From Pegea sp. RAD2-039 (taxonomy: Eukaryota; Chordata; Thaliacea; Salpida; Salpidae): DNA of 64,000 nt. Below are positions 11,851 through 22,445 of this stretch, in pieces. Positions within the stretch are counted from its first letter, which is position 1. Every line of letters starts with the position of its first letter. The position numbers and the translations under genes are program-made. The notes under the pieces are model-generated. The model saw only the letters and a list, made by a program, of their open reading frames with translations. It was not told the origin of the DNA and made no database searches. The stretch lies in NCBI GenBank assembly GCA_034620365.1, contig JAQGEQ010000201.1, forward strand, positions 682,001 to 746,000. Direction: 5' to 3'.

Positions 11851-13671
11851 AAAACTTTTTATCTTCGGCTGTTACTTTTCATTACATTGACTTTGTTTCA
11901 AATTTTAAAATTCATATGTAAATTATAACGCTGTTATTAGAAGACCCAAAAATGTATTGATTATTATATTTTTGGTTATCACCTAATTAATTAATATGGA
12001 TAAATATTGAAGATTACCGTAATTTATCACAGATTATTTAAATTATTAAATGTATGTAAAAGTAACCTTTTATTTAAAGCTTAAGATGAGACAACGCTTG
12101 TAAATTCAAATAAGTTAACAATTATTTAAAATAAAGTAAACAAGATTCGAAAAAAAATTAAAAAAAACTTTTATTAAATTTGCCATAATAGTTTAGTTTA
12201 AGCGAATGTTTTTAATTAAAACGTTTTCTTGATGTGTTGAGAAAGATATATTTTTCAAGTATGAACTTGGACTCTTACTGCTCATATAATGTTATATCTT
12301 TTTTGTTCTAAAGTTTAAACTTGAAATTATAAAGCTTTTTAAGTTAAAATATATTTTAAAGTATTTTGAGATGTTAATAATTATTTTGTTCCGTTTTTCA
12401 TTTAAATGTAATATTTTATTTAAATTAACTCTTAAAGATTAATGTTTTTGTGATTTTGTTTTTGTTTCTATTAAATTGTGAACAGGTTAATGAACTATGT
12501 AATATTTACATTTATTTGTAAACTTGTCTATTTTGTAAACATTATTATAAACATAGCTAATTTTTTTGATCTTAATCATTTTAAAAGTAATTTCTTACAT
12601 TTGGTTAATTTATTTTAATAATTTTTATATTAGTTTATTTATCAACTTGTTTATTTCCTTTAAAATTTGATTTAAGCTCAGATAACTAATCTTAAAATCA
12701 ATCTGTTTATGCTTTTGTTTATCAGAGTCATACATGTAGATATAATATCTATAAATATCTCTATTCAGAATTTTAAAAGAAATTAATGTGTAATTCTTTA
12801 AAAGCTTTAAAAAGTGTTTTTCTGTTACAAGAATTTTTAAACTTTATAACTAGTATACAACTGTGTTTAAATCATCTATACAAATTATGTCATCCATAAA
12901 TCTTGTATATTTTGAATGTTTTTCATGAATCTACCAAATGTATCGCATATTTTATAAAATGATAAATTTAAATAAACATTAAAGACTAAAATTCGATATT
13001 GAAGCACAAAATATTTATTTAAACGAATAGTATACAAACTCAAATGAATTTGTTAATTACTCTTATTTAATGTTTTATTTAAATTTATCTAAACATTGTT
13101 AGAAGTTATGTATGTATGAAGAAATTATTAAATTTTTATAGATTATTGGTGATTGTAAATAATATAATTTATGAAATTAAACCTAACAAACATCTGAATT
13201 CTATTTAAGAACCAACTTATAATGTTTTTTTTTTTCTATTTTTGTTTTTATACACTTTGACTTTGCTTAAAAATTTGTAATAGTTTTATAGAAGCTTGAA
13301 GATTTGAAATAAACCTTGTAGCTTATAAATATTTTATAATTAATTTAAACATGTTTGAATCATTTTATGCTAATCTTGTTGATATAATCAGGCTTTGATT
13401 TATGATATCAATAGAATAATCTAATCAAAATTTAATTAATATAATTAGACTTTTCAAACCTCATTAGACAATTATTATTGTATATTTTTATTTTTTATAC
13501 ATTCTTCAATTTGATCATATTATTGATCAATTGATTTATTATATGATAAAAATCTTTGGTTTTAACTCTTTAATTTTTCAAATTTTTGTTTTATTTTTTA
13601 GAAATACGTGATCAGTTATTTTGTTGGTTATATTTATAGAAATAAATTTTGTGGATCTGATAATCATCAAA
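11851..13671. other. Very AT-rich intergenic DNA upstream of iRhom
   Basis: About 1.8 kb of low-complexity AT-rich sequence. No exon, repeat family or RNA gene recognised. The promoter and any 5' UTR exon of the iRhom gene should lie toward the right end. Confidence 0.5.
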
Positions 13672-16600
13672 ATGTTTTCTGAAGAAGAAAAGACTGAAAA
13701 GAACAAAAAAAAGTCAAGTCTTAAAGTAATCATTTAATTTACAGTGTTGATGACAAGATTACATTTTTTAGTTGAAACATTGAATTAGAATTTTTATTAG
13801 AGACTAATAATTAGAGAGAAAAAATAATATATTTTCAATAGTATTACATTAACAATCAGTCTTTACATTATTATTTATGTAATGGTTTCTTACTACCCTA
13901 TCTAAACTTTCTAGAATTCTATTTCTTACAATTTTCTATATATATTCTTCCAAAAAACTAAATTTGATATATAGTGGATAAGATTTTGAGATTTTTCAAA
14001 GTAAATAATTTTTTGAATGTGTTTGTTTATATGGCATTTTCCATTTTTTAAATATTTATCTTTAAAAACTTAAAACTATTTGTTTACATTTCTTTGTGAT
14101 AATATCTGTTAAAGATTTTATTCTTAATCTTTCTTATAACTATAATCTAAGTCTTTAAGTCTTCAAATTTGTTTCATATTAAAAAGCAATTTATTTTGAT
14201 AGTTTAAATTTCAACTTTTACTTTTTATTCATTAAATACTAAATATAATTTATCCAAATACTTTATTAGAAGTTTTTTCTTTTTCGTTTTAATGACAAAT
14301 AAACTTCTATTTTCTTATCTTACTTACTTTATACTAAATTATACTTTTATGCTTTATACTAACAACATTTATCAAACACTCCACTGACAACGTTCAACTT
14401 CAATGGTGGCTGTCATGTTTTTATTCATATTTTTGTTTTGTTTTTCAAGCTGCATATTCCCAAAAATAGGCTTCGAGACGCTACGCGATCTGCTAGCGAG
14501 GATAAGGTAAGGTATAAAATTGAAATTTCTTTTTAATTATTTATCTTTATCAGACTAAATCAGATCTGAAGCTAACAAAATCGGAAAATGTACCGCCGAA
14601 AGTTGCTTATTTCCGAAGTCAAAGTGTTCCAGTCAACCAAACAAATGAAATGATTATTACAGCAAGGCGCCCTGTTGTTAGTCGTAGATATAGAAGATCA
14701 TCTTTTCGTCAAGGAACAGCAGTTTTGCGAAGGTAACTTTCAAACTCACACCCATCTCCTTCTTCTTTCCATTAATTGATTGATAAGATACAAAAGTTTG
14801 CACGAAAGACTTTCTCCTAACCTCCGAAAGTCAGCCACTTTTGTATATTTACAACAGATAGGAAATAGTTTAATGATGATTCATAAAATAATCACAATTT
14901 GTATGCAGTGGATCACGTCGTGTTAAAGAAGCTACTCAAACCTTTGTTGGAATTGGAAAAAATTGTGACAAAGACCACGAAAAATGGAAGCTTAGACATC
15001 TAAGGTAGTCACGTGATTGGTTGTATGAAATTAAACACTGTTGTTGTGACAGATATTGTAGTTTCCGATACGGAAAGTTGAAACCTCAATTAGAAAATGA
15101 AATTGAAGAAGGAAGTACAACTAATTCACCATCAATTCAACAAGTTGGTTTTTTATCATTAAATGTTTGATCATTTCCAAACTTGCTAGCTGATCATATA
15201 AGATTCACTCACTTCATATTTACTTAATTATTCATGAGCTTATGATGTTGACATCAGAACATAATTCTTCTGTTTTAATTAGACATCAACTAGCTTAACT
15301 AAATCTTTTTTTTAAATTTTAGAAACAATTTCTGATTCAAACAGATTCTGAAAATGAAAATTTTCTTTTTAGTTTTTTGCATCTAAATAATTTTTATTCA
15401 AAATTTATTTAAAAGAAAACTTCAAATTTTCATTTTAATCCAAAAGTTTGTAAAAAGCTGCAAAATGATGACGTCATCATATCATTGATTATTAGGTTTT
15501 CAATAAAATTTTCTGCTTTAGATGTTTGGACCATATCCTAAGATCAGATCCAAAGCACTAAATACAGCAATCCCATTGGTGGAAAGTGATGCAGCTTCAG
15601 GTATCTTCCCGCGTAACTATCGACTTCAATTATTCATTCATTTAATTGATTTTCTTTAAGATTAAAATAATAAATTTTATTGGAAGGTTTTCCGACACCA
15701 ACCAATCCAAAGACACAAATCACTCCTAGCAACAGATCGATGACACCTAGCAACCGCTTCGGGGCCTTCATCCGCCCAGCACCAATGAGAAGAAGAAGAG
15801 ACTCTGTGGCAAGAATGAGTCTCAAAGTCGTCAACGCCTTCCTCAAGGTTTTTATCTTCATCTTGATTGATGACGTCATCACACATGACGCGCGCAGGGC
15901 ACAAGTGTGATGGATGATTTGGTGGGAGTTGACCCCCCGCCCCAACGCGCCCCGATTGAACGAAACATGAGTTTCCGCATCAGTGAACACGACGCTAGTG
16001 GTCTCGCGACCAGCAAAATTGATGAATGTGATGTAAGTATTTCATGTCCCTGTACAACGTCTCGATGACGTCACACGTTCGCGAGTAGATGCCGACGATT
16101 TTAGAAGGCGAGTCTTTGCAAGATGAAGTGTTTTTCGATCAAACTGCTGCTGAAGAATTCTCCGATTATAAGTAAGTCCCTAATATTCGGGGGTCCCGAC
16201 CTCTCACGTGCTTTTCCGTCCTAGAAATCTCCCTGAAGTTAGACAAGTGAAGCGTCACGGTCGTCGGATTGGTGTGGACCGCGTTTTCACGCACGCGTTT
16301 CATCGCAAACGTCGCGTTTTCGGCCGTGGACTTGTAGGTGAATGGTTAGATCGACGTTTGACGCGTCAGCGGATCAACAGTAGCGTCAAACGTCAATTGG
16401 ACAGTTTTGACAACCACCGGTTAGTTGTGGACCACTTGTCCTATCTAACTGACCACTAACACGCGCCCTGCAGTCCGTATTTCACTTACTGGATCACTTT
16501 TGTGCACATCCTCATCACAATCATCTCTATTTCTGTTTATGGGATCGCTTCGGTCGGATTCACCAACTACGTTGAAGAGTTCACGGTTGGTTGTTTGCTG

Positions 16601-19455
16601 GTTGATGGTTGGTTGTTTGCTGGTTGGTGGTTGGTTGTTTGCTGATTGATGGTTGGTTGTTTGCTGGTTGATGGTTGGTTGTTTGCTGGTTGATGGTTGG
16701 TTGTTTGCTGATTGATGGTTGGTTGTTTGCTGGTTGATGGTTGGTTGTTTGCTGGTTGATGGTTGGTTGTTTTCTGGTTGATGGTTGGTTGTTTGCTGGT
16801 TGACGGTTGGTTGTTTGCTGGTTGACGGTTGGTTGTTTGCTGGTTGATGGTTGGTTGTTTGCTGGTTGATGGTTGGTTGTTTGCTGGTTGGTTGTTGTTG
16901 GTTGATGGTTGGTTGTTTGCTGGTTGATGGTTGGTTATTTGCTGGTTGTTTGGTGGTTAGTTGCTGGTTGGTGGCTGGTTAGTTGCTGGTTGTTTGGTGG
17001 TTAGTTGCTCGTTATTGGCTGGTTAGTTGCTGGTTGTTTGGTGGTTAGTTGCTCGTTGATGGCTGGTTAGTTGCTGGTTGTTTGGTGGTTAGTTGCTGGT
17101 TGATGGCTGGTTAGTTGCTGGTTGTTTGGTGGTTAGTTGATGGTTGGTTGGTTTAATAGTCTTTTTGTTACCAGACGACCAAGACGTCGTTATCGCGAGT
17201 CACTGAGACTTTCAAAGAACCACAGAATTTCTGGATAGGTCCTAAAACGGTAAGTATCTTCTCATCTTCATCATCAACTTCATCATCTGATCGCAGAAAG
17301 ACCTCATCCGGCTCGGAGCCAAATATTCTCCTTGTATGAGGAGAGATCCCAAGATCGAAGAGTTTTTGGCGGAAGAGAAAAAGAAAGAGCGCGAATCTGC
17401 GTGTTGTGTTCGAAATGATAATAGTGGATGCATACAAACACAAGATTGCCCGGTTTGACCTACTTCTATTTGCTATGATGTCATTACGCTTCTCGTCATC
17501 TTTAGGAGATAATGATTTAACGACACTGAGTGCTCTTTAATAATTGATCTGATCTTTTGATTAACAAATATTGATTTGATCTCACAACGACTGATTTTTT
17601 TCTTTTTAGTACACTTTCGCAAAACATATGAAATGGCCGAGATACGATGCTCCATACTACACTGATCCAAGTAAATTTCAAAAACTTTTCATGTAAACAC
17701 TGTTTTCAGCTGATACAAGTAAATTTCAAAAACTTTTCATGTAAACACTGTTTTTGGCTGATACAAGTAAATTTCAAAAACTTTTCATGTAAACACTGTT
17801 TTCAGCTGATACAAGTAAATTTCAAAAACTTTTCATGTAAACACTGTTTTTGGCTGATACAAGTAAATTTCAAAAACTTTTCATGTAAACACTGTTTTCA
17901 GCTGATCCAAGTAAATTTCAAAAACTTTTCATGTAAACACTGTTTTTGGCTGATACAAGTAAATTTCAAAAACTTTTCATGTAAACACTGTTTTTGGCTG
18001 ATACAAGTAAATTTCAAAAACCTTTCATGTAAACACTGTTTTCAGCTGATCCAAGTAAAATTCAAAAACTTTTCATGTAAACACTGTTTTAATCAAACTG
18101 TTTTAGGCACAGGGGCAAAAGTGTTACGACAGTCTGGGTCGGTTTGTGGTCAGGACCCCAGATACTGTATCTCACAACAATCTGAAGGGACTCAAGATCA
18201 GTGGGTCGATGACATAACAAAGTGGCCTGTAAGTGTCCATTCGGTCATGTGACCACCTCAACAAATTGGCTTTTTGCAGATTTGTCATCATCCACTTCCT
18301 GAAGCTCACTTCCGTAACAGTACCTATGACAACGTCAAGTGCCGGGTATTGGGTCGTCCTTGCTGTATCGGACAGGAAGCAAAGTTCGTTGATCAATTGT
18401 TTGATATTTGAGGAAGTTGAAGATGAAATCTTGCAGATGTGAGATTGTGACAGAAGAGTATTGTTCCAAGAAGCACGGGATGTTTCATCCAGAAGCAAAT
18501 CTCTGTTCTCAAGTCAATTGTATGCAAGATACATGTGGGCTGATCAAGTTCCTCAATCCAGACACCCCGGATCAGATATATCGTCTCTGGCTTCCAATTC
18601 TCATGCACGCCGGGTTTGTATTTCTCAAAGTTTTTAATAATTAATCTGTGGTTTGAATAACGACTCTGATGATGTCATCTATCGACTCTGATGACGTCAT
18701 CTACTGATGATGCTGCTGATGATTGACATGCTTTTGTGATGTCCCAAATTCTGAATCTTCTTTTTCAGCGTCCTTCATTGTTTACTTTCGGTCTTTTTCC
18801 AAATGACCGTCCTGCGAGACATGGAGAAGTTGGCGGGGTGGTTACGGATCAGCATCATCTACATGCTCAGTGGGATCACTGGCAATTTAGGATCAGCAAT
18901 ATTTCTTCCTTACAGAGCAGAGGTTGCTTGAAATAAAATCTTTCAAAAAAATTGAAAACATTTGATGTGTAGGTTGGTCCTGCAGGCTCGATATTTGGCA
19001 TTTTAGCCTGCTTATTTGTCGAAGTGATCCAATGCTGGCAACTTTTCAGTTCACCTCGTCGGGCGCTCATTAAACTTGTCACGATCGCGTGTTTACTCTT
19101 CTTTGCTGGAACATTACCTTGGGTTGACAACTTTGCGCATATTTTTGGTTTTATTGCTGGTTTTGTAAGTCAATTACTCGCTTCTAATATTCGATTAAAA
19201 ATGAGATTTTTTTTACAGCTTTTGTCGTTCAGTTTTTTGCCTTACATTCATTTTAGTTCTTTCGATAAAAGAAGAAAACAATTCCAAGTCTTTACTAGCT
19301 TCTTCCTATTTCTTGGTCTCTTTGCAACTTTGGTTTTCTTCTTCTACATCCAACCAATTAGCGATTGTAAGGTTTGTAAGCACATCAATTGTATTGAACT
19401 TACCGATGACTTCTGTTCTAACCACGGGTTTCAACCTGAAACACGAAACGGCTGA
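13672..19455 (+). CDS. RHBDF: Inactive rhomboid (iRhom/RHBDF)
   Basis: Twenty exons join in frame to 839 aa: 13672-13725, 14450-14506, 14554-14732, 14909-15004, 15053-15143, 15522-15600, 15687-15847, 15898-16032, 16089-16171, 16225-16419, 16474-16585, 17175-17249, 17297-17452, 17610-17670, 18107-18228, 18280-18383, 18437-18613, 18769-18922, 18973-19164 and 19219-19455. The protein follows vertebrate iRhoms end to end: a cytoplasmic N-terminal domain ([23 protein letters not shown]), first membrane segment about 380-403, a Cys-rich iRhom homology domain ([33 protein letters not shown]), then the rhomboid core. The site of the catalytic Ser reads GPAG (about 699-702), the iRhom hallmark of lost protease activity, while the NFAH histidine (about 753) is kept. 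iRhoms act in the ER and Golgi to traffic ADAM17 and limit EGFR ligands. Exons from 15.6 to 19.2 kb are clearly GC-richer than their surroundings. Confidence 0.95.
16586..17160 (+). repeat. GT-rich minisatellite filling iRhom intron 11
   Basis: The intron starts directly with the array. The left part repeats a unit of about 22 bp (GGTTGATGGTTGGTTGTTTG-like) many times with point variants. From about 16930 the array switches to a longer unit of about 60 bp built from TTAGTTGCTGG, TTGTTTGGTGG and GGCTGG blocks. One strand is almost free of C. The normal acceptor follows at 17171-17174, so splicing of exons 11 and 12 is expected despite the array. Confidence 0.93.
17662..18094 (+). repeat. 48-bp tandem array of mini-introns in iRhom intron 14
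   Basis: About nine units of exactly 48 bp (starts at 17663, 17711, 17759, 17807, 17855, 17903, 17951, 17999 and 18047). Each unit is the last 9 nt of exon 14 (CTGATCCAA or CTGATACAA), then GTAAAT, a short intron-like stretch and TTTTCAG or TTTTTGG. The GTAAAT donor recurs in every unit (GTAAAA in the last). An intact TTTTCAG acceptor ends units 1, 3, 5 and 8; units 2, 4, 6 and 7 read TTTTTGG. The final acceptor is TTTTAG at 18101-18106. The 9-nt pieces could be spliced as in-frame microexons. Read through, the array is also open in a different frame from the iRhom frame. Confidence 0.95.
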
Positions 19456-20404
19456 AACAAAAATACCCAGCTTCGGTAGTTTCTCCATTTCTATGAAATT
19501 ATTTGACTTCTTCAGTTTAATAACTTCTTACTTTTCGCTTTCAAATTGTTTATTTTTGTAAGTTTTTTTTGCTTTTCAACTAACTTAATTGTTTTATTAT
19601 TTAATAATTTTTAAGCTTGTCCTTACATTTCAACAGGCAAATTACTACTAAATTTTTGTTCAAAATCTTTTTCTATTAGTACTAGTTTAACATAAATATT
19701 ATTTTTCCTAATACTTTGCGATCATTAAACGTTTTATAATTTATTTCTTATTTTTTGGTTAATAAACTTACAAAACATACAAAATTTCATTATTTCGATT
19801 TTAAAAATAGCTGAAAAGTTTAATTTTATATCCATCCTTTTCATCTGATATTGATTCAAATTATATCCACCAAATGTTATTTTGAAGATCATTTTTAAGA
19901 AGAGCTTTTTCAGATCAGTCTAATTTCAAAACTTGATTTTTTATATCGCCATCAATTACAGCTTATAATCTTTAAGAAGTATTTATTCTAGTACTTTTAA
20001 AATTTCCAATTATTTCAATTAAGAATTTTAGCTTAATAGCAAAGTTATGTAACTTTAAAGCAATGGAGAAACTGATTTTGAAAAAAGACCAGCTTACTGG
20101 GTTTAATACCTCTACTGATAGAAAATCTTTCATCAAATAGTCTTCAAACGTAACTTCCAGCCACCTTTAGAAAGTTTACAGAAGTAAATAATAAAATCAT
20201 TTTTGAAAAATTCATGAAAGTAGACAATTAATTATAATAATTATGATTTTGGTGTAAAATAATAAAAATTTGATAATCAAATTTGAAGTAAGTTTAGGTA
20301 GGCTGATTATAGCTGAACAATTTCTCGTACTTCTAAAAAGCAAAGTTTATTCACACATGATATTTAAAAAGTTTTCTATTTATGCTTAATTCTTAAAGTT
20401 GTTC
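19456..20404. other. AT-rich 3' flank of iRhom
   Basis: Low-complexity AT-rich sequence after the iRhom stop; likely holds its 3' UTR. No further exon recognised. Confidence 0.5.
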
Positions 20405-20795
20405 GTTTGTGTGGGACAGCGGTTATACACTGGCCTACCACCACGCGGAAAGTCCCGGGTTCAAGCCCAGACGAACAAGAATTTGTGACAAAGGAAAAGT
20501 TTATAGAAATCCGGGTAGGTAGGAGCTTGTGAGTCTGCTTAGTGATAAATCATCTCAAAGACGCAAAACTCAGAATTTAAAGCCGGATTTACAGCCTCGG
20601 AGGCAGTTTGTCACTGTACTCAGTGTGGTTCTGACAGCTCCTGCGATGTCAGCTGGGCGCAGTTGTATCAGTCCTTCTATTCCGCTGCATAACCCTATTG
20701 CCGTGAAGAGTGAAACCCTACTGCATGGGCAACAACTGAATCTCCATAACTTCAGCTGTGGCTCACAGCATGGCTGTTTTCCGTCGAAGCAATCA
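20405..20795 (+). mobile_element. tRNA-derived SINE, copy 1
   Basis: GC-richer block of about 390 bp. The head has an A-box-like TGGGACAGCGG (20412-20422) and a good B box GGTTCAAGCCC (20458-20468), spaced as in a tRNA-type pol III promoter. The body (about 20490-20795) is homologous to 47377-47735 on the minus strand, including the GACAGCT, CAGCTG and TGCATGG blocks and a tail ending CCGTCGAAGC. The head does not fold as a complete tRNA, so I call a SINE and not a tRNA gene. It contains a 100-codon open frame (20529-20831) that I regard as chance. Confidence 0.8.
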
Positions 20796-21572
20796 ATTTC
20801 TTATTTCTTTTCTCAAAAATACTTTAAATAATAAATAATATTTCAGTTGTTTTCATGATGTCTAAAAATTTAAATTATCGCCAAATCATGTTTAGATGTG
20901 ATGCTTACTGTAAAACTGTCGCTTCAATTTTTAATTAATTTTTTTATAAACAAATCTTCGTCTAGTTGACATTTATTTTAAGCGTTTAGTAGTTTGAAGG
21001 ACATTCTAGAACCTTCTACAATCGACGTTAGTGATAAAGGAAGATCACAATCAAAATTAATCATAAATGTAAATTGTTTAAACTTCGACAGACAAGCAAA
21101 CGCTTTTTTGGTTTCTAAATTTTTCAAAGTTGCGATAAAAGAGCATCTAATTTTCTTTCAGCCATCAACAAATTACGATTCCTCCTAAAACAATATTATT
21201 GGTGTAAAAATAGATGTTAAGAATAAACAAAGATATTTTAGTATAAAAATTAAACGATTGTTAAAGCTTTTTTCACAAACTTAGTAACATGAGATTGCTT
21301 ATAGAATAATTGTTGAAATGTCCTTCTAAAGTATCTTTTTTTACATGATATTTTCAGTCTTGACTGATTTTAAAGCTGGATTCTATTATCTTTAAAAGTA
21401 GTGGATGAGGTAATATCAGAACAACGTTTTTACAGAAAAATTAAATTTTCTCAATCATAAAATCTGAATTATAAATAATTAATGAGAATTTAAAACTTTA
21501 TAAGTGGCAAAGAAAAATGAATCACAAACTAGTTGGAGAGAGTAAATACTAGGTATAAGATAGATTATTGTT
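20796..21572. other. AT-rich spacer upstream of the 7TM-like gene
   Basis: No gene or repeat recognised between the SINE and the 290-codon open frame. Confidence 0.45.
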
Positions 21573-22445
21573 ATGAATAGAACTCTAAACAAAAATGAGA
21601 GTAGTTTTTTTGTAGATATACTAATGAAGATATCCCCTTTATATTACAACTTTGTTTTCATTTGCATTTCAATTTTTTATGTGGCTATAGCTGCTACTTA
21701 TTGCTATAAGAGACCTAAAGACAAGTTATCAACAACAAATTATATATTCTGTGTTGATTGTGTTCTACTATTCGTTCAATCAATAATTTTATGTTTATTT
21801 GAAAACCAACTCCATAAAGGTAGTGATACAAAAGTTATTTCTACCTGTTTATTGATAACAAACTTATTTTTTAATTGTACAACTTACAGTTTGTTTTGGG
21901 TTCAAAGAAGAAACTTTTATCGTCAAACTGCACTAGTAAACACTACAGCAAAATGGTTATATTATTTTGAGAATTTTCTTCTTGTATCATATGCTGTAAT
22001 TGAACTTCTAAAAGTTTTTATAACTATTACAAACTTATTATGGGAAGCTAAAAAAGTGTCTTGTAAGGTTATCTTGTTTAGTGATCGATCTTTTAAATTT
22101 TGGGGAGTCAGTATGTTTTACAAAATTATTTTATTTTGTGTAATGTTGAAGCCCGTTGTATCACACTGGGGTAAATTAAGCTCTGAAAACAATAAAAATT
22201 TTCCTTATAGATCACGTTTTAATGCTGCAAAACCTGCTATTTGTACTTTAGTGTATATTGCTATCAGCAAGTTCTATATTTTTCTGTATGTTCTAAACCA
22301 GCAACAACTTCCATGCCCGGTAATCATCAAATTATTGATTCTTTTTTTTCAGTTCTTCCCCCCCCTTTTTATCACTTCTATTATGTTTACATTCGTAAAT
22401 TATCTGGAACGTTTTCTAATTTTTTTCCAAAAAAATAATTCTTAA
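21573..22445 (+). CDS. Orphan multi-pass (about 7TM) membrane protein
   Basis: Single uninterrupted 290-codon frame, far longer than chance in DNA this AT-rich. The protein has a short N-terminus with two N-glycosylation sequons (NRT, NES), then about seven hydrophobic helices: roughly residues 24-46, 57-79, 89-110, 127-153, 175-195, 221-242 and 250-279. Basic loops follow helices 1 and 3 (YKRPKDK, QRRNFYRQ). The overall plan resembles a 7TM receptor or another seven-helix protein. I see no DRY or NPxxY motif and cannot assign a family. No intron is needed. A C tract at about 22357-22364 lies inside the frame. The call as a real gene rests on length and membrane topology. Confidence 0.7.
   Translation: MNRTLNKNESSFFVDILMKISPLYYNFVFICISIFYVAIAATYCYKRPKDKLSTTNYIFCVDCVLLFVQSIILCLFENQLHKGSDTKVISTCLLITNLFFNCTTYSLFWVQRRNFYRQTALVNTTAKWLYYFENFLLVSYAVIELLKVFITITNLLWEAKKVSCKVILFSDRSFKFWGVSMFYKIILFCVMLKPVVSHWGKLSSENNKNFPYRSRFNAAKPAICTLVYIAISKFYIFLYVLNQQQLPCPVIIKLLILFFQFFPPLFITSIMFTFVNYLERFLIFFQKNNS

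Noticed and set aside
15634..15990. Minus-strand frames of 75 and 118 codons
   Set aside because: Antisense shadows of the GC-rich iRhom exons 7-8, whose sense frame is clearly conserved.
17662..18094. CRISPR-like regular repeat spacing
   Set aside because: Units are directly adjacent and near identical with no variable spacers, and the setting is an animal intron.
17647..18252. A 201-codon open frame encoding about eight copies of a Cys-containing 16-residue repeat
   Set aside because: It is the iRhom intron 14 array read in a different frame from the flanking iRhom exons. It is open only because 48 is a multiple of three, and it overlaps proper donors and acceptors.
20405..20475. A functional tRNA gene
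   Set aside because: A and B boxes are present, but acceptor and anticodon stems do not pair convincingly and the block continues into a repeated SINE body.
20529..20831. A 100-codon protein-coding frame
   Set aside because: It lies within the SINE body, and the frame is not kept in the second copy.
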